From Clostridium sp. CAG:510 (GTDB taxonomy: Bacteria; Bacillota; Clostridia; Lachnospirales; Lachnospiraceae), in NCBI GenBank assembly GCA_000434615.1, contig FR880792.1, forward strand, positions 12,364 through 28,234: a stretch of DNA of 15,871 nt, in the 5' to 3' direction. The notes under the pieces were generated by a model, which worked only from the letters and a program-made list of their open reading frames with translations, made no database searches and was not told the DNA's origin. The first letter of the stretch is position 1. Each line of letters opens with the position of its first letter. Below, piece by piece: positions 1 to 7,041 of this stretch. The translations under genes and the position numbers were made by a program.

Positions 1-512
1 AGAATGCCGAGTGGTCACGGGACATGATAAGCATCAAAGAAGAGCTTTCTTTTGTGGAAGCCTACCTGCAGCTCCAGCAGTACCGGTTTGGGGACCGCCT
101 GCATTATGAACTGGAGGTGGAAGAAGGATGCGGGGAGTATCTCATTCCCCGGCTGACACTGGCAACCTTTACGGAAAATGCCTGTGTGCACGGAGTGGAG
201 AAAAAGACCGTACCATGCTACGTCTACCTCCGTATATATGGTCAGAACGGTTTTGTGTGCATGGAGGTGGAGGATACCGGCGCCGGCATGGAGGAAGAGG
301 AAGTCGAGAGACTCCGGGAGAAAATAAATATTTCCGATGTGGATGAAATGTGCCGGAGCGACCATGTGGGCATTGCCAATGCCTGTCTCAGACTGAAAAT
401 GGTTACCGGAAACAGGGCACAGTTTGAATTGGAAAGCGAGAAGGGAGCCGGGACACTGATGACAATCCGTATTCCGGTGGAGGTATTGGAAAAGAAGGAT
501 ATTTTTCTATGA
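1..512 (+). CDS. YesM/LytS-type sensor histidine kinase, C-terminal part (5'-truncated)
   Basis: This is the C-terminal part of a membrane sensor kinase that would phosphorylate the response regulator encoded next. The open frame runs from the left edge; its first complete codon is at 3-5. The ATG at 24 is internal, because the residues before it already fit the family. Seen here are the end of the His_kinase domain (ISIKEELSFVEAYLQLQQYR, the segment that follows the phosphoacceptor histidine in this family), an N-box variant (FTENACVHG, about 165-191), a G1 box DTGAGM (273-290), a G2-like GIANACLRL, and a final GAGTLMTIRIP strand. The phosphoacceptor histidine, any HAMP domain, the sensor region and the membrane segments lie outside the window. 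The N-box reads TLATFTENA where LQPLVENA is usual, a mild deviation that keeps the Mg-binding Asn. The stop codon is 18 nt upstream of the regulator's ATG, so the two genes are surely one transcript. Confidence 0.9.
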   Translation, partial: NAEWSRDMISIKEELSFVEAYLQLQQYRFGDRLHYELEVEEGCGEYLIPRLTLATFTENACVHGVEKKTVPCYVYLRIYGQNGFVCMEVEDTGAGMEEEEVERLREKINISDVDEMCRSDHVGIANACLRLKMVTGNRAQFELESEKGAGTLMTIRIPVEVLEKKDIFL

Positions 513-530
513 AAGGGAAGGGTGAAAACA

Positions 531-1715
531 ATGTGTCTGAAGGTTATGCTTGTGGATGATGAGCCGTTTATTCTGAAAGGGCTTACCATGCTGATTGACT
601 GGGGAAAAGAAGATTGTGAAATTGTGAAAACGGCGGCAAACGGACAGGAAGCGTATGAATTCCTGAAGGAAAACCCAAAGGAGGGAGTCGATCTTATTCT
701 GACGGATGTAGAGATGCCGGTGATGAACGGTCTTACTTTGCTGGAAAAAGTGAAAAAGGAAAAAATTTCAGATGCCTGTTTCGCTATTTTAAGCGGATAT
801 AATGAATTTGCCTATGCACAAAAGGCGATTGCCTGCTCTTGTATGGAATATATCTTAAAGCCGGTATCGAGGGAATCCCTGCTCTCCCTTATCAAAAAAG
901 TAGGAGGGAAAAGGGAAAGCATACGGAAAAACAATGCCGGGATGCTGCGGCCCCTGCGGCAGTCCCGGACTGTGCAGAACCTTTTTACGGAAGTAAAAGA
1001 CAGCACAGCCATGAAGGGCCGGAATGTCCTCTGCAAGCAGAGCCTTGACAGACTGCTGGGGGCTGTGGAGCAGAACCGGATTTCCGAGATTCACAAAAGT
1101 GTGGAGGTGCTGTTTACGGAAATGAAGGCTTCCGGTTTCTCGGAAGACCTGATTAACATGAATATCAACTATCTGCTGTTCCAGATGACGCATCTGGCTG
1201 TGGAGCAGGACGAATCGGTGGACCAGGAAGAGGTGCTTCTGTTTATTATGCGGAATGTATCGGAGGAAGGACTGGAAAAAGGAAGTACCATGCACCTGAA
1301 GCGTTTTGCATGCGAATATGCAGAGTATCTGGTGCAGCTGCGTGGAAATGTCTCCAAGGGTGTACTATTATCCGTGGAAAAAGAAGTGAGGGAGCATTAT
1401 GCCGAAAACCTGACACTGAAGGATTTGAGCCGGACCTATTTTGTGAATAGCTCCTATTTAGGTCAGATATTCCGGAAGAAATACGGACAATCGTTTAAGG
1501 ATTATCTGAACGCCTATCGTATCGGGCAGGCGGCCGTCCAGCTGGTACGGACGGACAAAAAGATAAGTGCGGTGGCAGAAGATGTAGGGTATCATGATAC
1601 AGATTATTTTATCCGCAAGTTTATAGAAATCAACGGCTGCACACCGGCGAAATACCGCAAAAACGCAAGGCAGATGCCGGCGGAAGCTGTAGAAAAAGAA
1701 AGTGCTGTTCTGTAG
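531..1715 (+). CDS. YesN-type response regulator, receiver plus AraC-family HTH
   Basis: Cytoplasmic response regulator that receives phosphate from the upstream kinase and binds DNA through an AraC-type domain. Counting from ATG 531 (394 aa), the receiver shows the acidic pair D9-D10, the phosphoacceptor D59 in LTDVEMPVMNG, the switch Ser in LSGYNEF (about 88) and K110 in LKPV. A poorly conserved helical linker (about 125-280) is typical of YesN proteins. Residues about 281-380 carry the two helix-turn-helix units, including LTLKDLSRTYFVNSSYLGQIF and ISAVAEDVGYHDTDYFIRKF, followed by TPAKYRK. A GTG at 522 in the same frame would add three residues; I prefer ATG 531 because AGGG at 519-522 lies 8 nt upstream of it. 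Paralogues control carbohydrate uptake and degradation genes, and the binding-protein and permease genes that follow are the obvious targets. No inducing sugar can be named. Confidence 0.93.
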   Translation: MCLKVMLVDDEPFILKGLTMLIDWGKEDCEIVKTAANGQEAYEFLKENPKEGVDLILTDVEMPVMNGLTLLEKVKKEKISDACFAILSGYNEFAYAQKAIACSCMEYILKPVSRESLLSLIKKVGGKRESIRKNNAGMLRPLRQSRTVQNLFTEVKDSTAMKGRNVLCKQSLDRLLGAVEQNRISEIHKSVEVLFTEMKASGFSEDLINMNINYLLFQMTHLAVEQDESVDQEEVLLFIMRNVSEEGLEKGSTMHLKRFACEYAEYLVQLRGNVSKGVLLSVEKEVREHYAENLTLKDLSRTYFVNSSYLGQIFRKKYGQSFKDYLNAYRIGQAAVQLVRTDKKISAVAEDVGYHDTDYFIRKFIEINGCTPAKYRKNARQMPAEAVEKESAVL

Positions 1716-1743
1716 TTTATCCTGTTTTATGCCATAGTTTATC
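1713..1743 (+). promoter_or_regulatory. Phased 9-bp direct repeat, candidate regulator binding site
   Basis: TAGTTTATC occurs exactly at 1713-1721 and again at 1735-1743, a 22-bp period or about two helical turns. A weaker copy (TGTTTTATG, 6 of 9 matches) lies between them at 1723-1731. The first copy includes the regulator's stop codon. The second ends about 25 bp before a TATAAT box, next to where a -35 element would sit. AraC-type activators commonly bind two direct half-sites on one DNA face at such a spacing, beside or overlapping the -35. That this is the site of the adjacent YesN-type regulator is inference. Confidence 0.45.
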
Positions 1744-1745
1744 GG

Positions 1746-1774
1746 GAGATTTTTGTCAGCTCTTTATTTATAAT
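1746..1774 (+). promoter_or_regulatory. Candidate activator-dependent promoter of the importer operon
   Basis: A perfect -10 box TATAAT lies at 1769-1774. At the 17-bp spacing the -35 position (1746-1751) reads GAGATT, which is poor. The better -35-like TTGTCA at 1753-1758 is only 10 bp from TATAAT, or 15 bp from the overlapping TAGAAT at 1774-1779. A strong -10 with a poor -35 is what an activator-dependent promoter would show, consistent with the direct repeats just upstream. Read-through from the regulator gene is also possible because no terminator is visible in the gap. Confidence 0.4.
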
Positions 1775-1811
1775 AGAATTATCAAATAACAAATAACAAG
1801 GGAGGGTTATC

Positions 1812-3563
1812 ATGAAAGGTAAGAAAATCACAGCACTGCTATTGGGCACCTGTATGATGGCAACGGTACTGGCCGGATGCGGTGAAAAAGCAGGCAACAC
1901 AGATGGCAACGCAACAACAGGAACGAGCACGACCGGCAACGGCGAAACCAAAGAAGCAGAGGCAGGCGTGGGGGCGCTTCGCGACAAAGAGTATGCAGAT
2001 GATGAAATTATTACTTTCACTATGTTTACGGCAATGCCGGATGCGGAAATTAATGACGGAAACGATGTGCAGGAAATTATAGCAAAGAAGACCGGCGTCA
2101 GAGTAAAGGAAACCTGGCTGACCGGACAGACAGATGCGGAAGCCGTCGGTACCATTATTGCAGGAGGGGAATATCCCGATTTTATCAACGGCGGCGATTC
2201 CATGAAGCCCCTGTACGATGCGGGAGCTCTGGTTGCCTGGGACGATTATATTGACAAATATCCGAATATCAAGGAAATGTATTCGGATGCAGAGTGGGAA
2301 TCTTTCCGCCAGGATGACGGACATATTTACTGGGCAAACGTGTTCCAGAACAAGTATGGGGAAGATAAGACTACCACACATAACGATGAAGCCTTCTGGA
2401 TTCAGGTAAGAGTTTTGGAATGGGCGGGATATCCCGAAATCGAAACACTGGATGATTATTTCGATGTAATCGAGAGATATATGGAAGCCAATCCGACCAT
2501 GGATGACGGCACCGCCAATATTCCGTACACCATTCTCTGCGAGGACTGGAGATATTTCTGTATTGAGAATGCGGGACAGTTCTTAGACGGCTATCCCAAT
2601 GACGGTTCGGTTATTGTGGACATCGATAATATGAAGATTGTGGACTACAATACTACCGAAACCACAAAGAGATATTTTGAAAAGCTGAATGAAGAGTATG
2701 CAAAGGGAATGATTGATCCGGAATTTGCAACCCAGACCTATGACGAATATATCGCAAAGCTTTCCACCGGCGCTGTCTTAGGTATGTGCGACCAGTGGTG
2801 GGATTTCGCCTACAATGTAAATGATGTATACAAGCAGCAGGGACTTGACTTAAAAGGCTGCAATTACGTTCCTCTGGGACTGACCATTGACAAGGGTATG
2901 GATCAGATGTGGCATACCTACGGTGATACCTTAAATGCTTCCAACGGTATTGCTATTACCACAAGCTGTAAAGATGTGGATGCTGCTTTCCGCTTTATGA
3001 ATTCCTGCCTGGATCAGGAAATCCATGACCTGCGTTTCTGGGGCGTGGAAGGAATTGACTATGAAGTGGATGAAAACGGTTTGTATTACAGGACCGAGGA
3101 ACAGAGGGTAAATGCAGCTGATACCGGTTATCAGGCTTCCCATTTATGTACCTATTCCTATTTCCCGCAATGGCTCGGAACCAGCAAGGATGGAAAGAAT
3201 GCCATGCAGCCCGCCGAGCAGCCGTCTGAATTCCAGAACGGTATGGCAGAGCCATTGGTAAAATGCTTCAAAGCATACGGCGCTGACAACTATGTGGACA
3301 TGGTTGGTTCTGTAGTCAAAGAAACCGGTCCCTGGTTCCCGATGTATTCGTATTCCAATACGCTCACAACCGAAACCCCCGGTGGTGTGGCATGGACAAA
3401 GATGGGTGAAGTCAAGCATGAATGGCTGCCGAAGGTAGTTATGGCTTCTGATTTTGCTTCTACATGGGACAATTATATGAAGGTTTATAATGCAACCAAT
3501 CCACAGGACTTCCTGGCTGAGATGCAGACAGAGCTGGAGAGACGTGCTGCAATGGGACAGTAA
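1812..3563 (+). CDS. LipO/LplA-type ABC transporter solute-binding lipoprotein
   Basis: Extracellular, membrane-tethered substrate-binding protein that would deliver an oligosaccharide to the two permeases encoded downstream. The 583-residue product starts with a lipoprotein signal peptide: a KGKK n-region, a hydrophobic stretch (about 7-19) and the lipobox LAGC with Cys23 as the lipidation site. A low-complexity linker rich in Gly, Thr, Asn and Glu follows (about 24-52). The mature domain has family-like segments such as ITFTMFTAMPDAEIND, a predicted strand-helix fold with GGEYPDFINGGD, and many Trp, Tyr and Asp residues that suit sugar binding. Its length is in the usual range for the large (about 500-580 aa) LplA/LipO group annotated for complex-carbohydrate or aldouronate uptake. 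GGAGGG at 1801-1806 sits 5 nt before ATG 1812. It lies between a YesMN-type pair and two permeases. The ligand cannot be told from sequence. Confidence 0.93.
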   Translation: MKGKKITALLLGTCMMATVLAGCGEKAGNTDGNATTGTSTTGNGETKEAEAGVGALRDKEYADDEIITFTMFTAMPDAEINDGNDVQEIIAKKTGVRVKETWLTGQTDAEAVGTIIAGGEYPDFINGGDSMKPLYDAGALVAWDDYIDKYPNIKEMYSDAEWESFRQDDGHIYWANVFQNKYGEDKTTTHNDEAFWIQVRVLEWAGYPEIETLDDYFDVIERYMEANPTMDDGTANIPYTILCEDWRYFCIENAGQFLDGYPNDGSVIVDIDNMKIVDYNTTETTKRYFEKLNEEYAKGMIDPEFATQTYDEYIAKLSTGAVLGMCDQWWDFAYNVNDVYKQQGLDLKGCNYVPLGLTIDKGMDQMWHTYGDTLNASNGIAITTSCKDVDAAFRFMNSCLDQEIHDLRFWGVEGIDYEVDENGLYYRTEEQRVNAADTGYQASHLCTYSYFPQWLGTSKDGKNAMQPAEQPSEFQNGMAEPLVKCFKAYGADNYVDMVGSVVKETGPWFPMYSYSNTLTTETPGGVAWTKMGEVKHEWLPKVVMASDFASTWDNYMKVYNATNPQDFLAEMQTELERRAAMGQ

Positions 3564-3595
3564 GACATTGCGGAGAACAAAAGGGTAAACATGAG

Positions 3596-3632
3596 TGGGC
3601 AGCTATGTGCCGGATGGCCACATGGCTGCCCA
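3596..3632 (+). promoter_or_regulatory. Long intercistronic hairpin between binding-protein and permease genes
   Basis: The arms GGGCAGC (3597-3603) and GCTGCCC (3625-3631) pair perfectly. They are extended by a T-A pair outside (3596/3632) and, past a G-T wobble, by ATGTG/CACAT inside, then by CC/GG closing on a GGAT loop with one bulged base. That gives about 15 bp of stem. The sequence after it (AACTTTAAAG) has no U-tract, so it is not a normal intrinsic terminator. Hairpins at this place in importer operons often protect the 3' end of the binding-protein message, making that protein more abundant than the permeases. That role is inferred here. Confidence 0.75.
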
Positions 3633-3661
3633 AACTTTAAAGAAAAATAGGAGGTTTTGCT

Positions 3662-4603
3662 ATGACAGCGGAGAAAAAGAAAAAAACTCCGGGTCCCAAA
3701 ATAACCTGGAAAGAAATAAAAAAACAGAAGTTTCTGCTGATTTGCTCTGCTTTTTTTGTAATCTACGGCTTTGTCTTTTACTATCTGCCCTTGGGCGGAT
3801 GGATTATGGCATTTCAGAACTATAAACCTAAGGATGGATTTTTACATTCTAAATTTGTCGGATTAGATAAATTCAGGTTCCTGTTTCATGATGCCACGTT
3901 TATTAAAGTATTGCGAAACACCCTGGGTATGGGTGTACTGAATCTTGTAACAACCTTTATTATGGCAATTCTGTTTGCCATTCTGTTAAACGAAGTGAAA
4001 AGTAAGGCGGCAAAGAAGAGTATTCAGACCATTTCCTATCTGCCGCACTTTTTATCCTGGATTATTGTAACCGGTATCCTGCATGATGCTCTTTCCGGAA
4101 CCGGTATTATCAATGAAATTCTGGTGGCATTGAAAATTGTGGATACTCCGGTGAACTTTTTTGCAAAACCCGGTTATTTCTGGCCCATTGTGGCATTTGC
4201 CAATGTATGGAAGGAAACCGGCTGGAATGCCATCATTTACTTAGCAGCGATTACTTCCATTGACCCCTGTCTGTATGAGGCGGCATCCATTGACGGTGCA
4301 GGCAGATGGGCAAAGATTAAATACATAACCCTGCCGGGAATAAAACCCACCATTATGATTCTTCTTCTGATGAATGTGGGAAATATCTTAAATGTAGGAT
4401 TTGAAGTGCAGTATCTTTTAGGAAACGGTCTGATTAAAAGCGTATCAGATACCATTGATATTTACGTGCTCACCTGGGGTATCAGCCAGAATGATTACTC
4501 TCTTGGTACGGCAGCCGGTATATTTAAGAGTGCGGTCAGCATAATCCTGATTCTGATTGCCAACGGCGCAGCCAAAAAAATGGGAGAAGAGAGATTGTTC
4601 TAA
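3662..4603 (+). CDS. ABC sugar transporter permease, LplB type
   Basis: Inner of two membrane permeases forming the channel of the importer fed by the upstream lipoprotein. The 313-residue protein has a basic cytoplasmic N-terminus (KKKKTPGPKITWKEIKKQK), a first membrane segment at about 24-46, and about six segments in all. The family pattern LPLGGWIMAFQNYKP follows TM1. The cytoplasmic EAA loop, which docks onto the ATPase, is EAASIDGAGRWAKIKYITLP beginning at E206. The length and the IYGFVFYYLPL start are typical of the LplB/YtcP group. AGGAGG at 3649-3654 lies 7 nt before ATG 3662, an excellent site. It is separated from the binding-protein gene by 98 nt that hold the hairpin, and is followed 52 nt later by its partner permease. 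No ATPase gene is present in the cassette. Confidence 0.93.
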   Translation: MTAEKKKKTPGPKITWKEIKKQKFLLICSAFFVIYGFVFYYLPLGGWIMAFQNYKPKDGFLHSKFVGLDKFRFLFHDATFIKVLRNTLGMGVLNLVTTFIMAILFAILLNEVKSKAAKKSIQTISYLPHFLSWIIVTGILHDALSGTGIINEILVALKIVDTPVNFFAKPGYFWPIVAFANVWKETGWNAIIYLAAITSIDPCLYEAASIDGAGRWAKIKYITLPGIKPTIMILLLMNVGNILNVGFEVQYLLGNGLIKSVSDTIDIYVLTWGISQNDYSLGTAAGIFKSAVSIILILIANGAAKKMGEERLF

Positions 4604-4625
4604 AAGTCCCGTTTCTTAGAAGAAA

Positions 4626-4638
4626 GCCGGTTTCCGGC
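4626..4638 (+). other. Short GC-rich hairpin in the gap between permease genes
   Basis: GCCGG TTT CCGGC is a perfect 5-bp stem with a three-base loop, in the 52-nt gap between the two permease genes and just before the second gene's GAGAGG ribosome binding site (4644-4649). A weaker TTTCTT/AAGAAA pairing lies directly before it at about 4611-4625. No U-tract follows, so it is not a terminator. It may tune stability or initiation of the second permease gene, or have no role. Confidence 0.35.
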
Positions 4639-4655
4639 AGATTGAGAGGCAGAAA

Positions 4656-5546
4656 ATGAGAAAGAAAAAAACCGCGGCAGATATTATTTTTGTGACCTGC
4701 AACACTTTATTTATGCTGGCTTTTGTTATTGTGACCCTGTATCCGGTACTAAATACGCTGGCGCTTTCCTTTAACGACGGTATCGATGCGGTACGGGGAG
4801 GTATCCATTTAATACCGAGAAAATTTACCTTGCAGAATTACAGGACGGTTTTCAGCAAACAGAATATGATAACGGGTGCGGTTGTAACCGTGCTGAGAAC
4901 CATTCTGGGAACAGGAATCGCTCTTGCCAGTAATGCACTGCTTGCATTTATTGTGAGCCGCAAGAACTTTTTGTTCCGTTCCCAGCTTTCCCTGTTCTGG
5001 GTTATTACCATGTATGTAAACGGTGGTATGATTCCGGTATTCTTACTTTATAAAAACCTGCACCTGACAGGTACTTTCTGGGTTTATGTGGTTCCCGGTG
5101 CGGTCAGCGCCTTCAATATGCTGGTGCTTCGTACCTATATGCAGGGACTGCCGGATTCCCTGGAAGAGTCGGCGCAGCTTGACGGAGCGGGTTATTTTAC
5201 CATATTTGTGAAGATTATTTCTCCGCTGTGCAAGCCGGTATATGCGACAGTAGCCTTGTTTGTGGCGGTATACCAGTGGAACTCCTGGTTTGATGCCATG
5301 CTGTATAACCGTATGAAATCCCAGTATACCACGCTGCAGTATGAACTGATGAAGCTCTTAAATTCCGTTATGCAGCAGAGCGGCAGTGCGGATGGGGCAA
5401 AAAACGTAGCGAGTGCCAGTGCGGTAACACCGATTACGGTGAGAGCGGCGGCAACCATTATCACCATGCTACCCATTGTCTGCCTGTATCCTTTTCTGCA
5501 AAGGTACTTTGTAGCAGGACTTACCATCGGCGGTGTAAAAGAATAA
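4656..5546 (+). CDS. ABC sugar transporter permease, LplC/YtcP type
   Basis: Second permease of the importer, expected to form a heterodimer with the LplB-type protein. The 296-residue product has a basic N-terminus (RKKKT), a first membrane segment at about 9-31, the family's FTLQNYRTVF motif after the first extracytoplasmic loop, and an EAA loop SLEESAQLDGAGYFTIFVKI beginning near residue 169. It ends with a membrane segment and FVAGLTIGGVKE, a C-terminus typical of LplC proteins. GAGAGG at 4644-4649 lies 6 nt before ATG 4656. With the lipoprotein and LplB-type genes it makes a full set except for the nucleotide-binding subunit. In Bacillota such importers commonly borrow a multitask MsmX/MsmK-type ATPase encoded elsewhere. 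This is the last gene of the operon; no classical terminator follows, only the inverted repeat around the next promoter. Confidence 0.93.
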   Translation: MRKKKTAADIIFVTCNTLFMLAFVIVTLYPVLNTLALSFNDGIDAVRGGIHLIPRKFTLQNYRTVFSKQNMITGAVVTVLRTILGTGIALASNALLAFIVSRKNFLFRSQLSLFWVITMYVNGGMIPVFLLYKNLHLTGTFWVYVVPGAVSAFNMLVLRTYMQGLPDSLEESAQLDGAGYFTIFVKIISPLCKPVYATVALFVAVYQWNSWFDAMLYNRMKSQYTTLQYELMKLLNSVMQQSGSADGAKNVASASAVTPITVRAAATIITMLPIVCLYPFLQRYFVAGLTIGGVKE

Positions 5547-5575
5547 TTTAAAAGAAATCCGGTATATGGTATAAT
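5547..5575 (+). promoter_or_regulatory. Extended -10 promoter of the phospholipase D-like gene
   Basis: TATAAT at 5570-5575 is preceded by TG at 5567-5568 with one base between, which makes a consensus extended -10. TTTAAA at 5547-5552 stands at exactly 17 bp as a modest -35 (4 of 6). Transcription would begin near 5582, leaving a leader of about 25 nt with a weak AAAGG at 5590-5594. The promoter begins right after the stop codon of the upstream permease, so the phospholipase-like gene can be expressed apart from the sugar importer. Confidence 0.65.
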
Positions 5576-5605
5576 AGGCGCAGTTGTTGAAAGGATACCG
5601 GATTT
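5555..5605. repeat. Perfect 11-bp inverted repeat enclosing the promoter
   Basis: AAATCCGGTAT at 5555-5565 and ATACCGGATTT at 5595-5605 are exact inverted copies, 40 bp centre to centre with 29 bp between. The left arm lies between the -35 and -10 boxes; the right arm lies between the ribosome binding site and the ATG at 5607. In a transcript reading in from the importer operon both arms are present and could pair next to the start codon. In a transcript from the local promoter only the right arm is present. It could also be a two-site operator or, with TTTT after the right arm, a poor terminator. Confidence 0.7.
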
Positions 5606-5606
5606 T

Positions 5607-7001
5607 ATGAAAAAAGCTATTCTTATTGCCATTCCCGTGCTGCTTATCGTATACGTGCTTTTCGTGTGCGTACCGTATACCGGGCAGGGAGCGGCAACGG
5701 AGGAAACAAAGGAGAACTTCCATATAGAAGAATTTTATAACGATGCGGAGAGTGGAGAGCGGGCAAAAATCCTGTTCACGAATGAAGAGGCGCTAAAAGA
5801 AAGGCTGTCTCTCATAGCGAATGCCAGAGAGAGGATTGTGCTTTCCACCTTCGATTTTAAAGCGGATAACAGCGGAAAATGGATGTTATCCGCTCTTTAT
5901 GATGCCGCGGAAAGAGGCGTGCAGGTGGAGGTTTTAATAGACGGCTTTTCCTTTTTTTCCTTAAAAAGCGGGAAGGAATATTTTAAGGCGCTGGGAAGCC
6001 TGCCGAATGCTGCCATTAAGATTTATAACCCCGTCAATCTTTTAAAGCCCACCAAGCTGATGGCAAGGCTGCACGATAAATACCTGATTGTGGATGATAC
6101 GGCTTACATTGTGGGCGGCAGAAATACCTACGATTATTTTTTAGGGGATGAAACCGGTTATAAAAATTACGACTGGGACGTGCTGGTTTACGGGGAAGAT
6201 GCTTTTCCTTCCTTAAAGGAGCTGCAGACATATGCCGGAACCATGTGGGAAAATGCGGACTCCAAGGTAAAATGCGAAGAAAAAAATCCCGGCAGCAGAA
6301 CCTTAAAGGCGGCGGAGGAACTGAAGGCTTTGTATGAAAAAGGGCTTTCCGAGCATCCCGGATGGTTTGTAAAAAGGGACTACCGGGAAGAAACGGAGCC
6401 GGTCAATAAAATAACCATCCTCACCAATCCCATACAGGCGGGCATCAAGGAGCCGGTACTTTTCTATGAAATGACGGAGCTCATGGCACAAGCCGGAGAG
6501 CCTGTTACCTTTCATACGCCGTATATTATGTGCAACGATTATATGATGGAGAGGCTTAAGGAGATATGTGACAGCACGAAAACCACCATGATGACCAATT
6601 CTGTAGCCAACAACGGCAATCCCTTCGGGGCGGTGGATTATCAGGTGCACAGACAGGCACTGCTCGACACGGGACTTGCGATTTTAGAATATGATAAGGG
6701 TGTATCCTATCACGGCAAATGCTTCCGCATCGGAGACAGGCTGACTGCCATCGGCTCCTTTAACTGGGACATGCGCAGCGCCTATCTGGATACGGAAATG
6801 ATGTTAGTGATTGACAGCGAAACGCTGAATGCACAGATGCGGGACTACATGGAAAGCTATGAACAGGATGCCTTTATCGTAAATGCGGACGGAAGTGTGA
6901 AAGAACAGGATGGCGTGCTCCCGCAGGCGCTCTCCGGCAAACGGAAATGGCGGGTGATGCTCATACGACCGTTTGACTCCCTCTTACGGTTTTTGATGTA
7001 A
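5607..7001 (+). CDS. Membrane-anchored phospholipase D-superfamily protein (cardiolipin synthase-like)
   Basis: Probable phosphatidyltransferase or phospholipase of the PLD superfamily, held to the membrane by one N-terminal segment (about 4-22) with the catalytic part probably outside. The 464-residue protein has two HKD motifs. The first is canonical: H156, K158 and D163 in HDKYLIVDD, followed by GGRN (170-173). The second is HGKCFRIGD, with H369 and K371 kept but Gly376 where the motif has Asp, followed by GSFN (383-386) and WDMRSAYLDTE. The spacing is otherwise identical, so this is a substitution and not a shift. The length fits cardiolipin synthases, but such enzymes usually have two membrane segments, so the substrate stays open. 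ATG 5607 is the only sensible start before the signal-anchor segment. The gene has its own promoter, and mntP begins 40 nt after its stop. A nuclease role is unlikely given the anchor. Confidence 0.85.
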   Translation: MKKAILIAIPVLLIVYVLFVCVPYTGQGAATEETKENFHIEEFYNDAESGERAKILFTNEEALKERLSLIANARERIVLSTFDFKADNSGKWMLSALYDAAERGVQVEVLIDGFSFFSLKSGKEYFKALGSLPNAAIKIYNPVNLLKPTKLMARLHDKYLIVDDTAYIVGGRNTYDYFLGDETGYKNYDWDVLVYGEDAFPSLKELQTYAGTMWENADSKVKCEEKNPGSRTLKAAEELKALYEKGLSEHPGWFVKRDYREETEPVNKITILTNPIQAGIKEPVLFYEMTELMAQAGEPVTFHTPYIMCNDYMMERLKEICDSTKTTMMTNSVANNGNPFGAVDYQVHRQALLDTGLAILEYDKGVSYHGKCFRIGDRLTAIGSFNWDMRSAYLDTEMMLVIDSETLNAQMRDYMESYEQDAFIVNADGSVKEQDGVLPQALSGKRKWRVMLIRPFDSLLRFLM

Positions 7002-7004
7002 GAG
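6981..7004 (+). other. Small inverted repeat over the stop codon
   Basis: CTCTTAC (6981-6987) and GTAAGAG (6998-7004) can form a 7-bp stem with a ten-base loop that includes the TTTTT of 6990-6994. The right arm contains the TAA stop (6999-7001). No U-tract follows, so it is unlikely to end transcription before mntP. A chance match within the coding tail is possible. Confidence 0.3.
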
Positions 7005-7041
7005 AGAATGAAAACGAAAACACAAAAGGCAGGATGAAAAC

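Noticed and set aside
1739..2381. Open frames on the - strand opposite the binding-protein gene start
   Set aside because: They overlap the lipoprotein signal peptide and linker of an unambiguous gene, and their products are low-complexity Ser/Pro/Val-rich shadows without a ribosome binding site.
5555..5610. Inverted repeat read as the intrinsic terminator of the importer operon
   Set aside because: The 29-base loop is long for a terminator and the T-tract is only four bases; the position around a promoter and start codon fits a regulatory role better, although weak termination cannot be excluded.
7002..7041. Manganese riboswitch before mntP
   Set aside because: Only 40 nt separate the genes, far too short for the yybP-ykoY fold, and no such motif is visible.
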